A DNA stretch of 41,871 nucleotides, from assembly GCA_003153775.1 (NCBI GenBank), contig PMBI01000042.1:33029-74899 (forward strand), read 5' to 3'. Shown piece by piece: positions 16,355-25,406 of this stretch. The notes beneath the pieces are model-generated. The model ran no database searches and was not told the origin of the DNA. It saw only the letters and a program-made list of their open reading frames with translations. The number at the start of each line of letters is the position of its first letter. Position 1 is the first letter of the stretch. The position numbers and the translations under genes were made by a program. This DNA is from Syntrophaceae bacterium. Its GTDB lineage: Bacteria; Desulfobacterota; Syntrophia; Syntrophales; UBA2185.

Positions 16355-17629
16355 GTGCCGCTGAAAGTGGATGCAATAGGCAAAAAGATAGGCCCTGTCA
16401 TAAAAGATTATACCTGGAAAGATGTAATTCTGTATGCCCTGGGTATTGGGGCAGGATTTCATGAGATTGATTACACGTACGAAAAAAGACTCAAGGTCAT
16501 TCCCACCTTTTCTGTAGCCATGATATTCGATTTCTTCCGGGAGGTAGCGGCTGCCTCAGAGATCAATATTGCCGGCGTCCTTCACGTCGGGCAGGATATC
16601 ATTTTTCACAACCCTATCCCGCCTTCGGGAACCATGGCGACGGAAGGAATGATCACCAATTACTATGACAAAGGCACAAAAGGCGCACTGGTCGTCGCCC
16701 GAAGCGGGACATCTCATTCCACCGGGGAAAAACTTTTTACAAGCATAACTACGCTGTTCGGCAGACTCGATGGAGGTTTCGGAGGCCGGAATGCACCGCA
16801 TGATATCGTGGATTTCCCGGACAGAGAGCCGGACTTCATGATAGAGGCGCTGCCGTCGCCGGATCAGCCGCTCTTATACAGACTCTCCGGTGACACATTC
16901 GGGCTTCACGTGGACGCTGAATTCGCGAAGATGGTCGGTTTCGAAAAGCCGATTATGCACGGACTATGCACATACGGTTTCGCTTGCCGCGCCCTGATGG
17001 CAAGCCTCACGCCTGGTAAACCGGAAAAGGTCCGGCGTCTTGCCTGCCGTTTCTTGCAGGCCCTCTATCCCGGTGAACCCATAAAGACTCTGGTCTGGAA
17101 AACCAAAGAGGGCACGGCAGTCTGGCGGACGATAAATGCCGGCACCGGAGATGTTGTAATCGACAAGGGCGTATTTGAATATGGTGAAATCCCCTCTGCA
17201 GGAGAGGGTGTGCGGAAACATGAACATACGACTCATTTAACGGGAGATCATCTCCCAACCTCCGGGACGAAGGAGGACAGACCGGCAGTTGCAGCCGAGA
17301 TAGGAGAACTTTCCATGGTAAAGGCTATTTTTGAAAAAATGCCCGGTATCTTCAACGCCGAGGCGGCGAAAGGTGTAGATGCAACATTTCAGTTTAACAT
17401 TTCGGGCGAAGGCGGAGGCGACTGGTACGCCGAGATTAAAGACGGGGCGTGCAAGGTGCAAGCCGGTGTGCATCCTAATCCCACCACCACGATAAAGATG
17501 GATGCGGCAGATTTCGTCGATATGATAAATGGAAAGTTGCCGGCTATGCAGGCCTTCACATCAGGCAAGCTTAAAATCGGCGGAGACATTATGAAGTCAC
17601 AGCTCATCACAAGGCTATTCAAATTTTGA
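16355..17629 (+). CDS. MaoC-MaoC-SCP2 fusion, 2-enoyl-CoA hydratase type
   Basis: A 424-residue fusion. The N-terminal half is the non-catalytic MaoC (hot-dog) domain. The middle is a catalytic hydratase-2 domain with YRLSGDTFGLHVD (Asp/His pair of the hydratase motif) and FEKPIMHGLCTYG. The last ~110 residues form an SCP2 sterol-carrier domain (from SMVKAIFEKMPG to QLITRLFKF). It resembles the hydratase and SCP2 parts of eukaryotic peroxisomal MFE-2 without the dehydrogenase. The expected reaction is reversible hydration of (2E)-enoyl-CoA to (3R)-hydroxyacyl-CoA. The start is GTG 16355, set by GAGGAG at 16341-16346; a TTG at 16349 is too close to it. The next gene is a CoA-transferase/racemase, suggesting branched-chain or sterol-type acyl-CoA metabolism. 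Confidence 0.88.
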   Translation: MPLKVDAIGKKIGPVIKDYTWKDVILYALGIGAGFHEIDYTYEKRLKVIPTFSVAMIFDFFREVAAASEINIAGVLHVGQDIIFHNPIPPSGTMATEGMITNYYDKGTKGALVVARSGTSHSTGEKLFTSITTLFGRLDGGFGGRNAPHDIVDFPDREPDFMIEALPSPDQPLLYRLSGDTFGLHVDAEFAKMVGFEKPIMHGLCTYGFACRALMASLTPGKPEKVRRLACRFLQALYPGEPIKTLVWKTKEGTAVWRTINAGTGDVVIDKGVFEYGEIPSAGEGVRKHEHTTHLTGDHLPTSGTKEDRPAVAAEIGELSMVKAIFEKMPGIFNAEAAKGVDATFQFNISGEGGGDWYAEIKDGACKVQAGVHPNPTTTIKMDAADFVDMINGKLPAMQAFTSGKLKIGGDIMKSQLITRLFKF

Positions 17630-17760
17630 GGATCCTGCAGGAGAAAATTTTCTCTCTTGCTGTTGCCGGAAAATGCGAATACTGATATACGGTAGGCCGT
17701 CAAGGCCTGATCGGCTGCCGGGTTACAACATAAACACTAAAATCCCATGAGGTAAAGGAA

Positions 17761-18942
17761 ATGCCTGGTCCCCTTTCCAATTTGAAAATTCTCGATTTTA
17801 CAACCCTTCTCCCCGGTCCTTACGCTACAATGGCTCTCGCGGATATGGGAGCCGATGTCTTAAAGGTTGTTTCCGGGTCGCGGCCTGATGTGGTCGCCTA
17901 CATACCCCCCTTCGTTCCCGGTACAAAAATGTCCGCCGCCTTCGCCTATCTCGGAAGGGGAAAGCGCTGTATGACGCTCAACCTGAAGGACAGCCGGGCC
18001 ACAAAAATCATACACCAGTTAGTTGCGGACTATGACATCCTGATTGAGCAGTTTCGTCCCGGGGTTATGGCAAAGCTCTCTCTTGACTACCAGAGCCTGA
18101 AGAAAGTAAAACCCTCCCTCATCTACTGTTCGCTTACGGGCTACGGCCAGACAGGTCCTTTTCGCGACAGGGCAGGTCACGATATCAACTATCTGTCCCG
18201 CTCAGGTCTCATGTCCTATTCAGGTAAAAAAGAGACGGGACCGAGTCTGACAGGCATGCAGATCGCCGATGTCGCATCTGGTTCGAACAATGCTGTGATC
18301 GGAATTCTTGCCGCAGTCGTTCACCGCGACAGAACGGGCGATGGCCAGCACATCGACATCTCGATGACGGACGGCATGATAGCCTTCAATGCCATGTTTG
18401 GAGCCGGTTTCCTGGTCGACGGCCAGGACCTTGTACGCGAAAATACACTCCTCAACGGCGGCTCTCTCTATGATTTCTATGAGACCAAAGACGGACGATA
18501 TATCAGTTTCGGCGGTCTCGAACCTCAATTCTTCGCTGCATTTTGTGAAACCATCAATATGCCGGAATTGATTTCCGGAGGAGTCCAACCGAAGGACGGC
18601 GTCAATGTCAAAAAGCGGGTAAGAGAAATATTCAAGACGAAAACAAGGGACGAGTGGACGGAGTTGTTCAAGAAAGTTGACGCCTGTTGCGAACCCGTCC
18701 TCTCCCTCACAGAAGCCTTAAACGATGCTTATACAATAGAACGTGGCATGGTGGTCGAAGTCGATCTTCCTGATGGGAAAAAGGTAAGGCAATTCGCAAG
18801 CCCCATCAAGTTCTCCGAGACAATCCCGGAATACAAGAATGCGGGCGCACCTCCCGGTCTACACACAAAGGAAGTCCTCGTGAAACTAGGCTACAAAGAA
18901 GAGGAAATAGGAGCTTTCGAAAAAACAGGTCTATTCAGTTGA
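17761..18942 (+). CDS. Class III (CaiB/BaiF) CoA-transferase or alpha-methylacyl-CoA racemase
   Basis: A 393-residue family III CoA-transferase-fold enzyme. Motifs are ILDFTTLLPGPYATMALADMG at the N-terminus, YCSLTGYGQTGPFRDRAGHDINYL in the middle, and the catalytic Asp in MQIADVASG. The His of AGHDINYL is the one used, with the Asp, by alpha-methylacyl-CoA racemases, so a racemase is as likely as a transferase. It lies 131 nt after the MaoC-SCP2 gene on the same strand. Racemisation of 2-methylacyl-CoA followed by hydration of its enoyl-CoA would be a coherent pathway, but this is inference. GAGGTAAAGGA precedes ATG 17761. Confidence 0.88.
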   Translation: MPGPLSNLKILDFTTLLPGPYATMALADMGADVLKVVSGSRPDVVAYIPPFVPGTKMSAAFAYLGRGKRCMTLNLKDSRATKIIHQLVADYDILIEQFRPGVMAKLSLDYQSLKKVKPSLIYCSLTGYGQTGPFRDRAGHDINYLSRSGLMSYSGKKETGPSLTGMQIADVASGSNNAVIGILAAVVHRDRTGDGQHIDISMTDGMIAFNAMFGAGFLVDGQDLVRENTLLNGGSLYDFYETKDGRYISFGGLEPQFFAAFCETINMPELISGGVQPKDGVNVKKRVREIFKTKTRDEWTELFKKVDACCEPVLSLTEALNDAYTIERGMVVEVDLPDGKKVRQFASPIKFSETIPEYKNAGAPPGLHTKEVLVKLGYKEEEIGAFEKTGLFS

Positions 18943-19712
18943 TACCAGTAGACATCGTATAGTGACTATCTGAGTCTGCTGGTGCACGTCTATTCCACGA
19001 TGATCTTTCGAGGAAAGCGGGTGTTATCCTACTATGCCTTGAAGACATCTCCTGCCGCCGATTGTACCGGCCAAATCCCTCGCAACTGTCTTTGCATTAC
19101 CCTGAGAAGAACCGCCGAGACCCGCGGAAAGCATGTCCCTGCCACATTCTGTAATGGAATTCTGTTGACATTGAACAAGCCTTGCTTCTGCAATCAGACG
19201 CTTGAAAACTGGTTCTGATCAGATGTCAATTACTTCCATGACCTTTCAAAACACTCGTTGTGACAAGGTGGATTTTCGATAAATCAAGAGTCATATTAAT
19301 GCTGAAAATTACATATATCAATTTTGACATATGTTCCTGATATTACTAACTTTATTAACTATAATTACTTGACATAAAGAAGAAATGCGTGTAAGGGGAG
19401 ACACTTTCGTTACAGTTCGCATAAGTCCTTGTTTCCCGCACTCGAAAACGATATGTGGCAAATAAAATCAACGAGTATCCGCCCGAAATGTATCGAATCT
19501 TTTCTTAGTGATTCAACATCAGGTCGCTCTCCAAGCATATTAGCAGTACACGTCCACATCCATTTGCTGCCTGCAGGAGCGGCGTACAGATTCTGACGTC
19601 AAGCATTCAAGTCTCATTTTTGCGACTTGCACTCGTTTCCGCAGATTTACTCAGAAATAAGGGCACTCGATCGTAACCCGTTAATCTTAAGTCCGTATGA
19701 AAGGAGTAGGTA
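18943..19712. other. 770-bp intergenic region upstream of fdhA
   Basis: No convincing gene. A 78-codon plus-strand frame (18982-19218) has no ribosome binding site, no recognisable pattern and no partner, so I do not call it. The AT-rich middle (about 19300-19380) contains a near-perfect palindrome at 19311-19334 and two TTGACA boxes, the first (19324-19329) followed after 17 bp by TAACTT. A leader of about 350 nt would then precede fdhA. The remainder shows nothing I can name; a structured leader is possible. Confidence 0.5.
19311..19334. promoter_or_regulatory. Palindromic operator-like site upstream of fdhA
   Basis: Two 11-bp arms, ACATATATCAA (19311-19321) and TTGACATATGT (19324-19334), are separated by TT and differ from perfect symmetry at one position. 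The right arm contains a TTGACA -35-like box. This is the usual form of a dimeric repressor or activator site overlapping a promoter. Confidence 0.4.
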
Positions 19713-22409
19713 ATGGAAATTAAGAAGATTTCACTAACCATTGACGGCAAGGAGATCCAAGCCATACCCGGACAGACAATTCTGGAGGTTGCCCGTGCTA
19801 ACGGTATCTATATACCGACACTCTGCCAGTACGCGGGCACCACAAACGTCGGCGCATGCAGGGTATGCGTGGTCGATGTCGCGGGTGCGAGGACCCTTGT
19901 GGCTTCCTGCTGCATGCCGATAAACGCCGGCATGGTCATCAAGACTGATACGCCGGCTGTAAGAGCGGCCCAGCGACTGGTCGTGGAGCTTCTCTGGGCT
20001 TCGGGCGACCACAACTGCCTCACCTGTGAAGCGAACGGGGTGTGTGAACTTCAAAGCCTTGTGTACTGGCTGCAGATAGAAAAACCGCGGTTCAATATCG
20101 AATCTCCCGGTTATGAGATTGAAGAAACCAATACCATGATCCAGAGAGATCTGAATAAATGCGTTCTCTGCGGCAGGTGTATCAGAGCCTGTAATGAGAT
20201 TCAGGTTAACGAAGTTCTCGACTTTGCTGGGCGCGGTTTTCGCACCAAGGTCGGCCCGGCCTTTGACGCGGATTATATCGACTCGGAGTGCGTGTTCTGC
20301 GGCGAATGTGTAGATTCCTGCCCGGTAGGCGCTTTAACTTTCAAGCAGGCCAAATTCCAAGGGCGTCCATGGGAGATCAAAAAGGTGAAGACGACATGCA
20401 CGTATTGCGGCGTCGGTTGCCAGCTTGATCTGAATATACACAACGGAAAGCTGGTAAAGGTCACCGGCAATCATGAATATGGCCAGCCCAATGAGGGCAG
20501 ACTTTGCGTGAAGGGCCGTTTTGGACTGGATTTCGTCCAGCATCCGAACCGCCTCACTACCCCCCTCATCAGAAAAAACGGGGAGCTGAAAGAGGCGAGC
20601 TGGGATGAAGCTTATGAATTCATCGCCAAAAAACTTGCTTCCATCAAGAAAAAACACGGCGCTGACAGTATCGCGGGTTTTTCCTCCGCCAGGGTTACTA
20701 ACGAAGAGAATTATCTCTTCCAGAAATTTATGAGAGCAGTCATCGGAACCAACAATGTCGATCACTGCGCCCGTCTTTGACACTCCTCCACAGTGGCCGG
20801 TCTGGCCGCCGCCTTCGGGAGTGGTGCAATGACGAATTCCATTGATGAAATAGAATATACCAATGCCATCTTTGCCATAGGAACCAACACAACAGAAAAT
20901 CATCCTGTTATCAGTTCGAAAGTGAAAAGAGCTGTTCGTCTTCACGGCGCGAAATTGATCGTTGCAGATCCGAGAGAAATAGACATGGTGAAATACGCCG
21001 CGATCTGGCTGCGCCAGAAGCCCGGCACTGATGTGGCCCTTCTCAATGGAATGATGAACGTCATTATCTCCGAAGGCCTCTATGCGAAAGAGTACGTGGA
21101 AGAGCGTACCGAGGGATTTGACGCGATGAAGAAGATCGTGGAGAAATATACGCCCGCGTATGCCGAAAAGATTACAGGCGTTCCTGCGGACGACATCAGA
21201 ACGGCTGCCCGCATCTATGCGAAGGCGGGCAAAGCGGCGATTCTCTATACCATGGGTATTACCCAGCACATAACAGGGACGGACAACGTCAAATCCTGCG
21301 CTAATCTCGCCATGCTTTGCGGCTATTTAGGCATAGAGGGAGGAGGCGTCGATCCCCTGAGAGGCCAGAATAATGTCCAGGGCGCTTGCGACATGGGCGC
21401 ACTTCCTGTCGTTTTCACCGGCTATCAGCCTGTAGCCAATGATGAGACAAGATCAAAATTTGAAAAAGCCTGGGGAGTCGCTTTACCTCCTAAACCCGGC
21501 CTTACCATTGTGGAAACACTGAATGCTGCGCACGATGGGAAGGTGAAAGCCCTCTTCGTCGTCGGCGAAAATCCCATGCTCTCCGATCCCGACTTAACTC
21601 ATGTAAAAGAAGCCTTGAACCATCTGGATCTTCTTGTTGTGCAGGACATCCTGCTCTCTGAGACGGCTGAACTTGCCCACGTTGTGCTGCCGGCAGCCTG
21701 CTTTGCAGAAAAAGAAGGGACCTTCTCCAATACGGAAAGAAGGGTGCAGCGCGTAAGAAAGGCCCTTGATGCTCCCGGCCAGGCAAAAGCGGACTGGGAA
21801 ATTATTTGTGAACTTTCTACTCACATGGGCTATCCTATGAAATATGCGGCTCCTGAAGATATCATGAAGGAGATCAACCGATTGACTCCGAGTTATGCGG
21901 GGATAACTTATGAAAGGCTTGAAAAGGAGGGTATCCAGTGGCCGTGTCCGAATGCGGATCATCCGGGAACCAAATACCTGCACAAGGACAGATTCACCAG
22001 AGGGCTGGGACTATTCCATGCCCTTGATTACATTCCGCCTGCGGAAGTTCCGGATGCCGCGTATCCGTTTGTCATGACCACCGGCCGCGTCCTTTACCAA
22101 TATCACACGGGGACAATGTCCCGCCTGTCGAAGGGTATCACGGAAAGGTGCCCGGAGTCTTTGGTAGAGATTCACCCCAATGACGCAAAAAAACTGGGAA
22201 TTCAGGAAGGTCAATTTGCAAAGGTCACTTCCCGCCGTGGTGTTGTCCAAGCGAAGGCCAAGGTGACGGAACGTGTGCCCAAAGGGACCATCTTTATGAA
22301 CTTCCATTTCAAGGAAGCGGCCGTTAACTTACTCACGAACCCTGCGCTCGACCCGACCTGCAAAATTCCTGAATACAAGGTCTGCGCCGTTAAAGTGGAA
22401 GCGGCATAG
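19713..22409 (+). CDS. fdhA: Selenocysteine formate dehydrogenase, catalytic subunit
   Basis: A single gene read through an in-frame UGA at 20778-20780, giving 898 residues with selenocysteine 356. In order: an N-terminal [2Fe-2S] domain ([16 protein letters not shown]); a His-Cys3 cluster motif ([15 protein letters not shown]); two [4Fe-4S] motifs ([11 protein letters not shown] and [11 protein letters not shown]); the molybdopterin-enzyme [4Fe-4S] motif CTYCGVGC; then the bis-MGD catalytic domain. The sequence around the [11 protein letters not shown][11 protein letters not shown], is the formate dehydrogenase active site with the conserved His after Sec. The C-terminal MGD-binding domain carries [14 protein letters not shown]. 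It oxidises formate or reduces CO2 in the cytoplasm (no Tat signal). AAAGGAG precedes ATG 19713. No FdhB/NuoF-type partner is adjacent. Confidence 0.95.
20778..20812 (+). promoter_or_regulatory. Bacterial SECIS element directing selenocysteine at UGA
   Basis: Starting 12 nt after the UGA (20778-20780), a hairpin is formed by GTGGCC (20793-20798) and GGCCGC (20804-20809) with apical loop GGTCT (20799-20803). The loop begins 18 nt after the UGA. As I remember the E. coli fdhF SECIS, its GGUCU loop is at the same spacing. This element recruits SelB with Sec-tRNA. Confidence 0.85.
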
Positions 22410-22429
22410 GAAAAAAAACAAATTCATGA

Positions 22430-22460
22430 TTGCCTCGCTTACGGCGGGGCAACTTTAATA
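22430..22460 (+). terminator. Hairpin between fdhA and the MFS gene, possible attenuator
   Basis: TTGCCTCGC (22430-22438) pairs with GCGGGGCAA (22444-22452), nine pairs including one G-T, around a five-base loop. Only a weak, interrupted T tract follows (CTTTAATATT). It could be a leaky terminator or an mRNA-stabilising hairpin that sets the ratio of fdhA to transporter message. Confidence 0.45.
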
Positions 22461-22503
22461 TTACATAAGAGCAAAATATTTCATAATGGAGGGCAAAGGT
22501 ATT

Positions 22504-23742
22504 ATGAGTAATGAAAATTTAGAAAGTAAGAGATGGTTGATTGCAATTGCGGCGATCGTAATGCAACTGTGTCTCGGGACGGTCTATGCCTGGTCCGTCT
22601 TTAAGAAACCCCTCATGACCGCACATGGGTGGGGTGAAACGGCGACCCAGGTGACGTTCATGATCTGTATTGGCATGATCGGTGTCGCCGCCGCTTTTGG
22701 CGGAACGCTGGTCGACAAGAAAGGTCCCAAGTTTGTGGCAACCATTGGCGGTATCCTTTTCGGTGTTGGAACACTCCTTTCCGGCTTGGCCGATCAGATC
22801 GGAAGCATCTGGCTTTTGTATCTTGGTTTCGGTTTCATCGCTGGTCTTGGCAACGGTTTCGGCTATATCACCCCCATTGCCACGCTCATACGCTGGTTCC
22901 CGGATAAGCGCGGTCTGGTGACTGGACTTGCCGTGATGGGATTTGGCGGCGGCGCCTTTTTTATGGGCAAGATTGCTCCTCCTATGGTCATCTCCATGGG
23001 TGTGGCAAACACCTTCTACATCTGGGGCGCGATATTTCTGGTTCTCGTCACCGCATCTGCTCAGCTCTACAAAAATCCACCAAAAGGCTGGCTCCCGGCA
23101 GGCTTTACTCCTAAAGCAACAGGCGTCACGGCAGCGCAGTCGTTTACCTTTGATGAAGCCGTGAAGACTCCCCAGTGGTGGATGCTCTGGACAATGCTCT
23201 TCCTGAACGTGTCCGCCGGACTCGGACTGATCTCCCAGCTCTCCCCGATGGCCCAGGATGTCATCAAGAAAACCGATCCTTTGATCGCGGGAGCGGCGCT
23301 GGCCCTGGCGGGAGGATCGATCCTTGCCTACGCGTCCATCTTTAATGGTCTGGGGCGTCTCTTATGGGCATGGACATCCGATGCTATTGGCAGAAAGAAC
23401 GTGTTTATCATCATGTTTATCACCCAGGCCATTCTTTATGTCCTGCTGCCCCAGATAGACAATCAGTTGATCTTCATCGTCGTCGCGTGTTATCTTCTGG
23501 CTTGTTACGGCGGCGGCTTTGCTACAATGCCGGCATTTGCCGCAGACTCCTTCGGACCCGGCTACATCGGAAAAGTCTATGGGATAATGCTGACAGCGTG
23601 GGGTGCGGCCGGTATTGTCGGACCGCTGGTATTCGCTCAGATTAAGGGAATCGCGGTGTATGTTGCCGCAGGGCTTCTCGCGGCAGGTTTCCTTATTGCA
23701 TTGAGCTACAAGAGACCGGCGCCGAAATCGGCAAAGGCGTAA
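22504..23742 (+). CDS. OFA-family MFS transporter, oxalate/formate antiporter-like
   Basis: A 412-residue major-facilitator protein with about twelve membrane helices. The N-terminus LCLGTVYAWSVFKKPL, the GGTLVDKKGPK loop after helix 2, and GYITPIATLIRWFPDKRGLVTGLAVMGFG are hallmarks of the OFA (oxalate/formate antiporter, OxlT-like) family. Substrates across the family vary (oxalate, formate, lactate, other monocarboxylates). Position directly behind a formate dehydrogenase makes formate or a related carboxylate the best guess, but this is context, not proof. The start is ATG 22504, preceded by GGAGGG and AAAGG; the ATG at 22486 overlaps that ribosome binding site and is unlikely. Confidence 0.85.
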   Translation: MSNENLESKRWLIAIAAIVMQLCLGTVYAWSVFKKPLMTAHGWGETATQVTFMICIGMIGVAAAFGGTLVDKKGPKFVATIGGILFGVGTLLSGLADQIGSIWLLYLGFGFIAGLGNGFGYITPIATLIRWFPDKRGLVTGLAVMGFGGGAFFMGKIAPPMVISMGVANTFYIWGAIFLVLVTASAQLYKNPPKGWLPAGFTPKATGVTAAQSFTFDEAVKTPQWWMLWTMLFLNVSAGLGLISQLSPMAQDVIKKTDPLIAGAALALAGGSILAYASIFNGLGRLLWAWTSDAIGRKNVFIIMFITQAILYVLLPQIDNQLIFIVVACYLLACYGGGFATMPAFAADSFGPGYIGKVYGIMLTAWGAAGIVGPLVFAQIKGIAVYVAAGLLAAGFLIALSYKRPAPKSAKA

Positions 23743-23757
23743 ATACTCTCTCAATGC

Positions 23758-23810
23758 AGGGCGGATTTTCTCTCTTCCAAACGTAATGCGGGGGAATCCG
23801 CCCTTTCCCC
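23758..23810 (+). terminator. Possible terminator after the MFS gene
   Basis: A perfect 10-bp inverted repeat, AGGGCGGATT (23758-23767) and AATCCGCCCT (23795-23804), ends in TTTCCCC. The 27-base loop is longer than usual, so strength is uncertain. Confidence 0.4.
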
Positions 23811-23873
23811 TGCAAGGGCGAAAAACAAGTTGAGAACATCTGTACAAGAAACTGAATGGGAGGAATGAAGAAA

Positions 23874-24338
23874 ATGCAAAATACGCTTAGCTCTGTGCTG
23901 AATATGGCCATTGACAAGGAAAAAGAGGCGTACGATTTTTATATGAACCTCTACACCCTGGTAGAAGATAAAGAGGCGAAAAGCACCCTGAAGTATATAG
24001 CTAAGGAGGAAGCAAAGCACAGAGACTTTCTGACAACCTGCCAGAAAGGCCGCTTCTGCTCGGAAGTCTTGAACATGGAAACACCAATCGCATACAAAAT
24101 AGTCGAGCATATCGAGAAGCCGGATATAAAGAAGAACATAAAAAGCGCTGAGGTCTACCTCATCGCTGCTAACAGAGAGCTCAACTCACACAATTTTTAC
24201 AAGAGCCTGGCAGACTCCTATCCCGCCGGCGATGTAAAAGATCTTTTGACTAAAATGGCGGGCGAAGAGTTGAAACACAAGGAGAAGATGGAGTATCTTT
24301 ACTCCAATACGGCGTTCCCGCAAACGGCCGGTGGTTGA
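23874..24338 (+). CDS. Ferritin-like/rubrerythrin-type diiron protein
   Basis: About 154 residues forming a predicted four-helix bundle. Diiron ligands are visible as EKEAYDFY on helix 1, EEAKHRDF on helix 2 (ExxH), ANRELNSHNFY on helix 3 and GEELKHKEKMEYL on helix 4 (ExxH). There is no C-terminal rubredoxin domain, so it is not a full rubrerythrin. The likely role is peroxide or iron handling that protects oxygen-sensitive Fe-S, selenium and nickel enzymes encoded nearby; this is inference. GGGAGG (23857-23862) best serves ATG 23874; ATG 23865 and 23856 are in frame but too close to or overlapping it. Confidence 0.85.
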   Translation: MQNTLSSVLNMAIDKEKEAYDFYMNLYTLVEDKEAKSTLKYIAKEEAKHRDFLTTCQKGRFCSEVLNMETPIAYKIVEHIEKPDIKKNIKSAEVYLIAANRELNSHNFYKSLADSYPAGDVKDLLTKMAGEELKHKEKMEYLYSNTAFPQTAGG

Positions 24339-24426
24339 CCGATTCTTTGAGACATATACAAATTTATTTTGCAGAAGTTACATTGACAAAGTCTTCTTAA
24401 GATGCTTGAATTTTTAATATAAACGA

Positions 24427-24876
24427 ATGGAGGGCATAGTAATATTTGCACCGAAAAATATTCTTGTTCCAACCGATTTTTCCAATTATTACAACAAGGC
24501 AATAAAAAAGGCTGTGGAGATTGCATTGCAGCATGAGTTCAAGACTTATATTCTTCATGTTGTTGATGAGATAATGCAGTGCGCCGTAGATTACTGCCTC
24601 GACGTCTCTGTCGTAAAGCAGATCGAAAAGCAAAGCACGAAGTTTGCCGAAGAAAAACTGCGAAAGATAGTTAAGGCTCTTCCCAAGGGCACCAAGGTTG
24701 CTGCTGATATAAAAATGGGAGATACCTATGAAACGATCCTGAAGGAGCGGCAGCGCAAGCGTATCGACCTGATTGTGATCGCATCCCGCGGGAAAAAAGG
24801 ACTGATCCATCGTCTCGGCAGTATTGCAGATAAGGTCATGAGGGGCGCCAAGTGTCCAGTTCTGCTTGTTAAATAG
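24427..24876 (+). CDS. Universal stress protein, UspA family
   Basis: A 149-residue single-domain Usp protein. It begins with the strand KNILVPTDFSNYYNKAIKKA and ends with the nucleotide-binding signature DLIVIASRGKKGLIHRLGSIADKVMRGAKCPVLLVK (key residues G, G and S), so it probably binds ATP. Such proteins act in the cytoplasm in stress and stationary phase; the partner is unknown. The open frame starts at ATG 24427, but GGAGGG lies just inside it and no Shine-Dalgarno precedes it, so the real start may be a few codons downstream. A strong terminator follows. Confidence 0.88.
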   Translation: MEGIVIFAPKNILVPTDFSNYYNKAIKKAVEIALQHEFKTYILHVVDEIMQCAVDYCLDVSVVKQIEKQSTKFAEEKLRKIVKALPKGTKVAADIKMGDTYETILKERQRKRIDLIVIASRGKKGLIHRLGSIADKVMRGAKCPVLLVK

Positions 24877-24894
24877 GAATTAAGTAATCGTCCC

Positions 24895-24930
24895 AAGACG
24901 GCCCGACGTTTCAAAGGCCGTCTTTTTTTC
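24895..24930 (+). terminator. Rho-independent terminator after uspA-like gene
   Basis: AAGACGGCC (24895-24903) pairs perfectly with GGCCGTCTT (24916-24924) around a 12-base loop, followed by a run of T residues. It separates the fdhA-to-uspA block from the hydrogenase operon. Confidence 0.85.
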
Positions 24931-25241
24931 TGTGCAAAGAACAGCAATGTCGATGGCTTTGATCTCGTCAGCCGGCTGTCTCGATCATGTCCGCTTCTAA
25001 CCGGCCTGCATGTGCTGTAACGTATACGATATGATCAACATATCTGACGACACGGGGAATCTGCTCGTCTTAGACTTCTTCTCCCGGCAATAACCTTTGT
25101 TTTTCCCGATTTCACCGCAATGATCATGTACTTGCCCCTCTTCCGGAATGACTATCAAACAAAACCATGTCCCAGTATATGAAGAATTTCTGTCAATTTT
25201 TTCCTTGACACAAGAACCCCTTTCTGATAGTCGAGCGTGAC

Positions 25242-25261
25242 ATATGTCCAAACGGACATAT
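25242..25261. promoter_or_regulatory. Perfect palindrome upstream of hydrogenase operon
   Basis: ATATGTCC (25242-25249), AAAC, GGACATAT (25254-25261): eight perfectly complementary bases per arm. With the two bases before it, it contains GACATATGT, the same nine bases found in the palindrome upstream of fdhA. Most likely an operator; the regulator is unknown. Confidence 0.45.
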
Positions 25262-25406
25262 TCCTCAATCAGGCATAGTCCCCTTTATCTGATGGTCGCA
25301 GCAATTTCAAGCACTTCATATGACGGGAGACCAAATCAGCTATGTTACTGATAGATGCCAAAATCAAAATAAAAAAGATTTCTTTGGAAAGGAGGCGTGG
25401 CAAACG

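Larger units (their letters stand above)
24877..25406. other. Intergenic region between uspA-like gene and hydrogenase operon
   Basis: About 530 bases. The left end holds the terminator at 24895-24930. The middle shows nothing recognisable. The right part holds an inverted repeat TGTCAA-N8-TTGACA (25191-25210) whose second arm is a -35-like box followed after 17 bp by a weak TAGTCG. A perfect palindrome follows at 25242-25261, and AAAGGAGG just upstream of the first hydrogenase gene. Confidence 0.5.

Noticed and set aside
18982-19218. A 78-codon open frame upstream of fdhA
   Set aside because: No ribosome binding site, irregular composition and no recognisable pattern.
19451-19470. TGGCA-containing sequence as a sigma-54 promoter for fdhA
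   Set aside because: No TTGC follows at the required spacing; no -24/-12 promoter is visible upstream of fdhA.
20778-20780. Stop codon or frameshift splitting the fdhA gene into two proteins
   Set aside because: The codon sits at the formate dehydrogenase active site, is followed by the conserved His and a SECIS hairpin, and the frame is otherwise open; selenocysteine explains it.
20334-21269. A 311-codon minus-strand open frame
   Set aside because: Shadow of fdhA across the selenocysteine codon; no motif in its translation.
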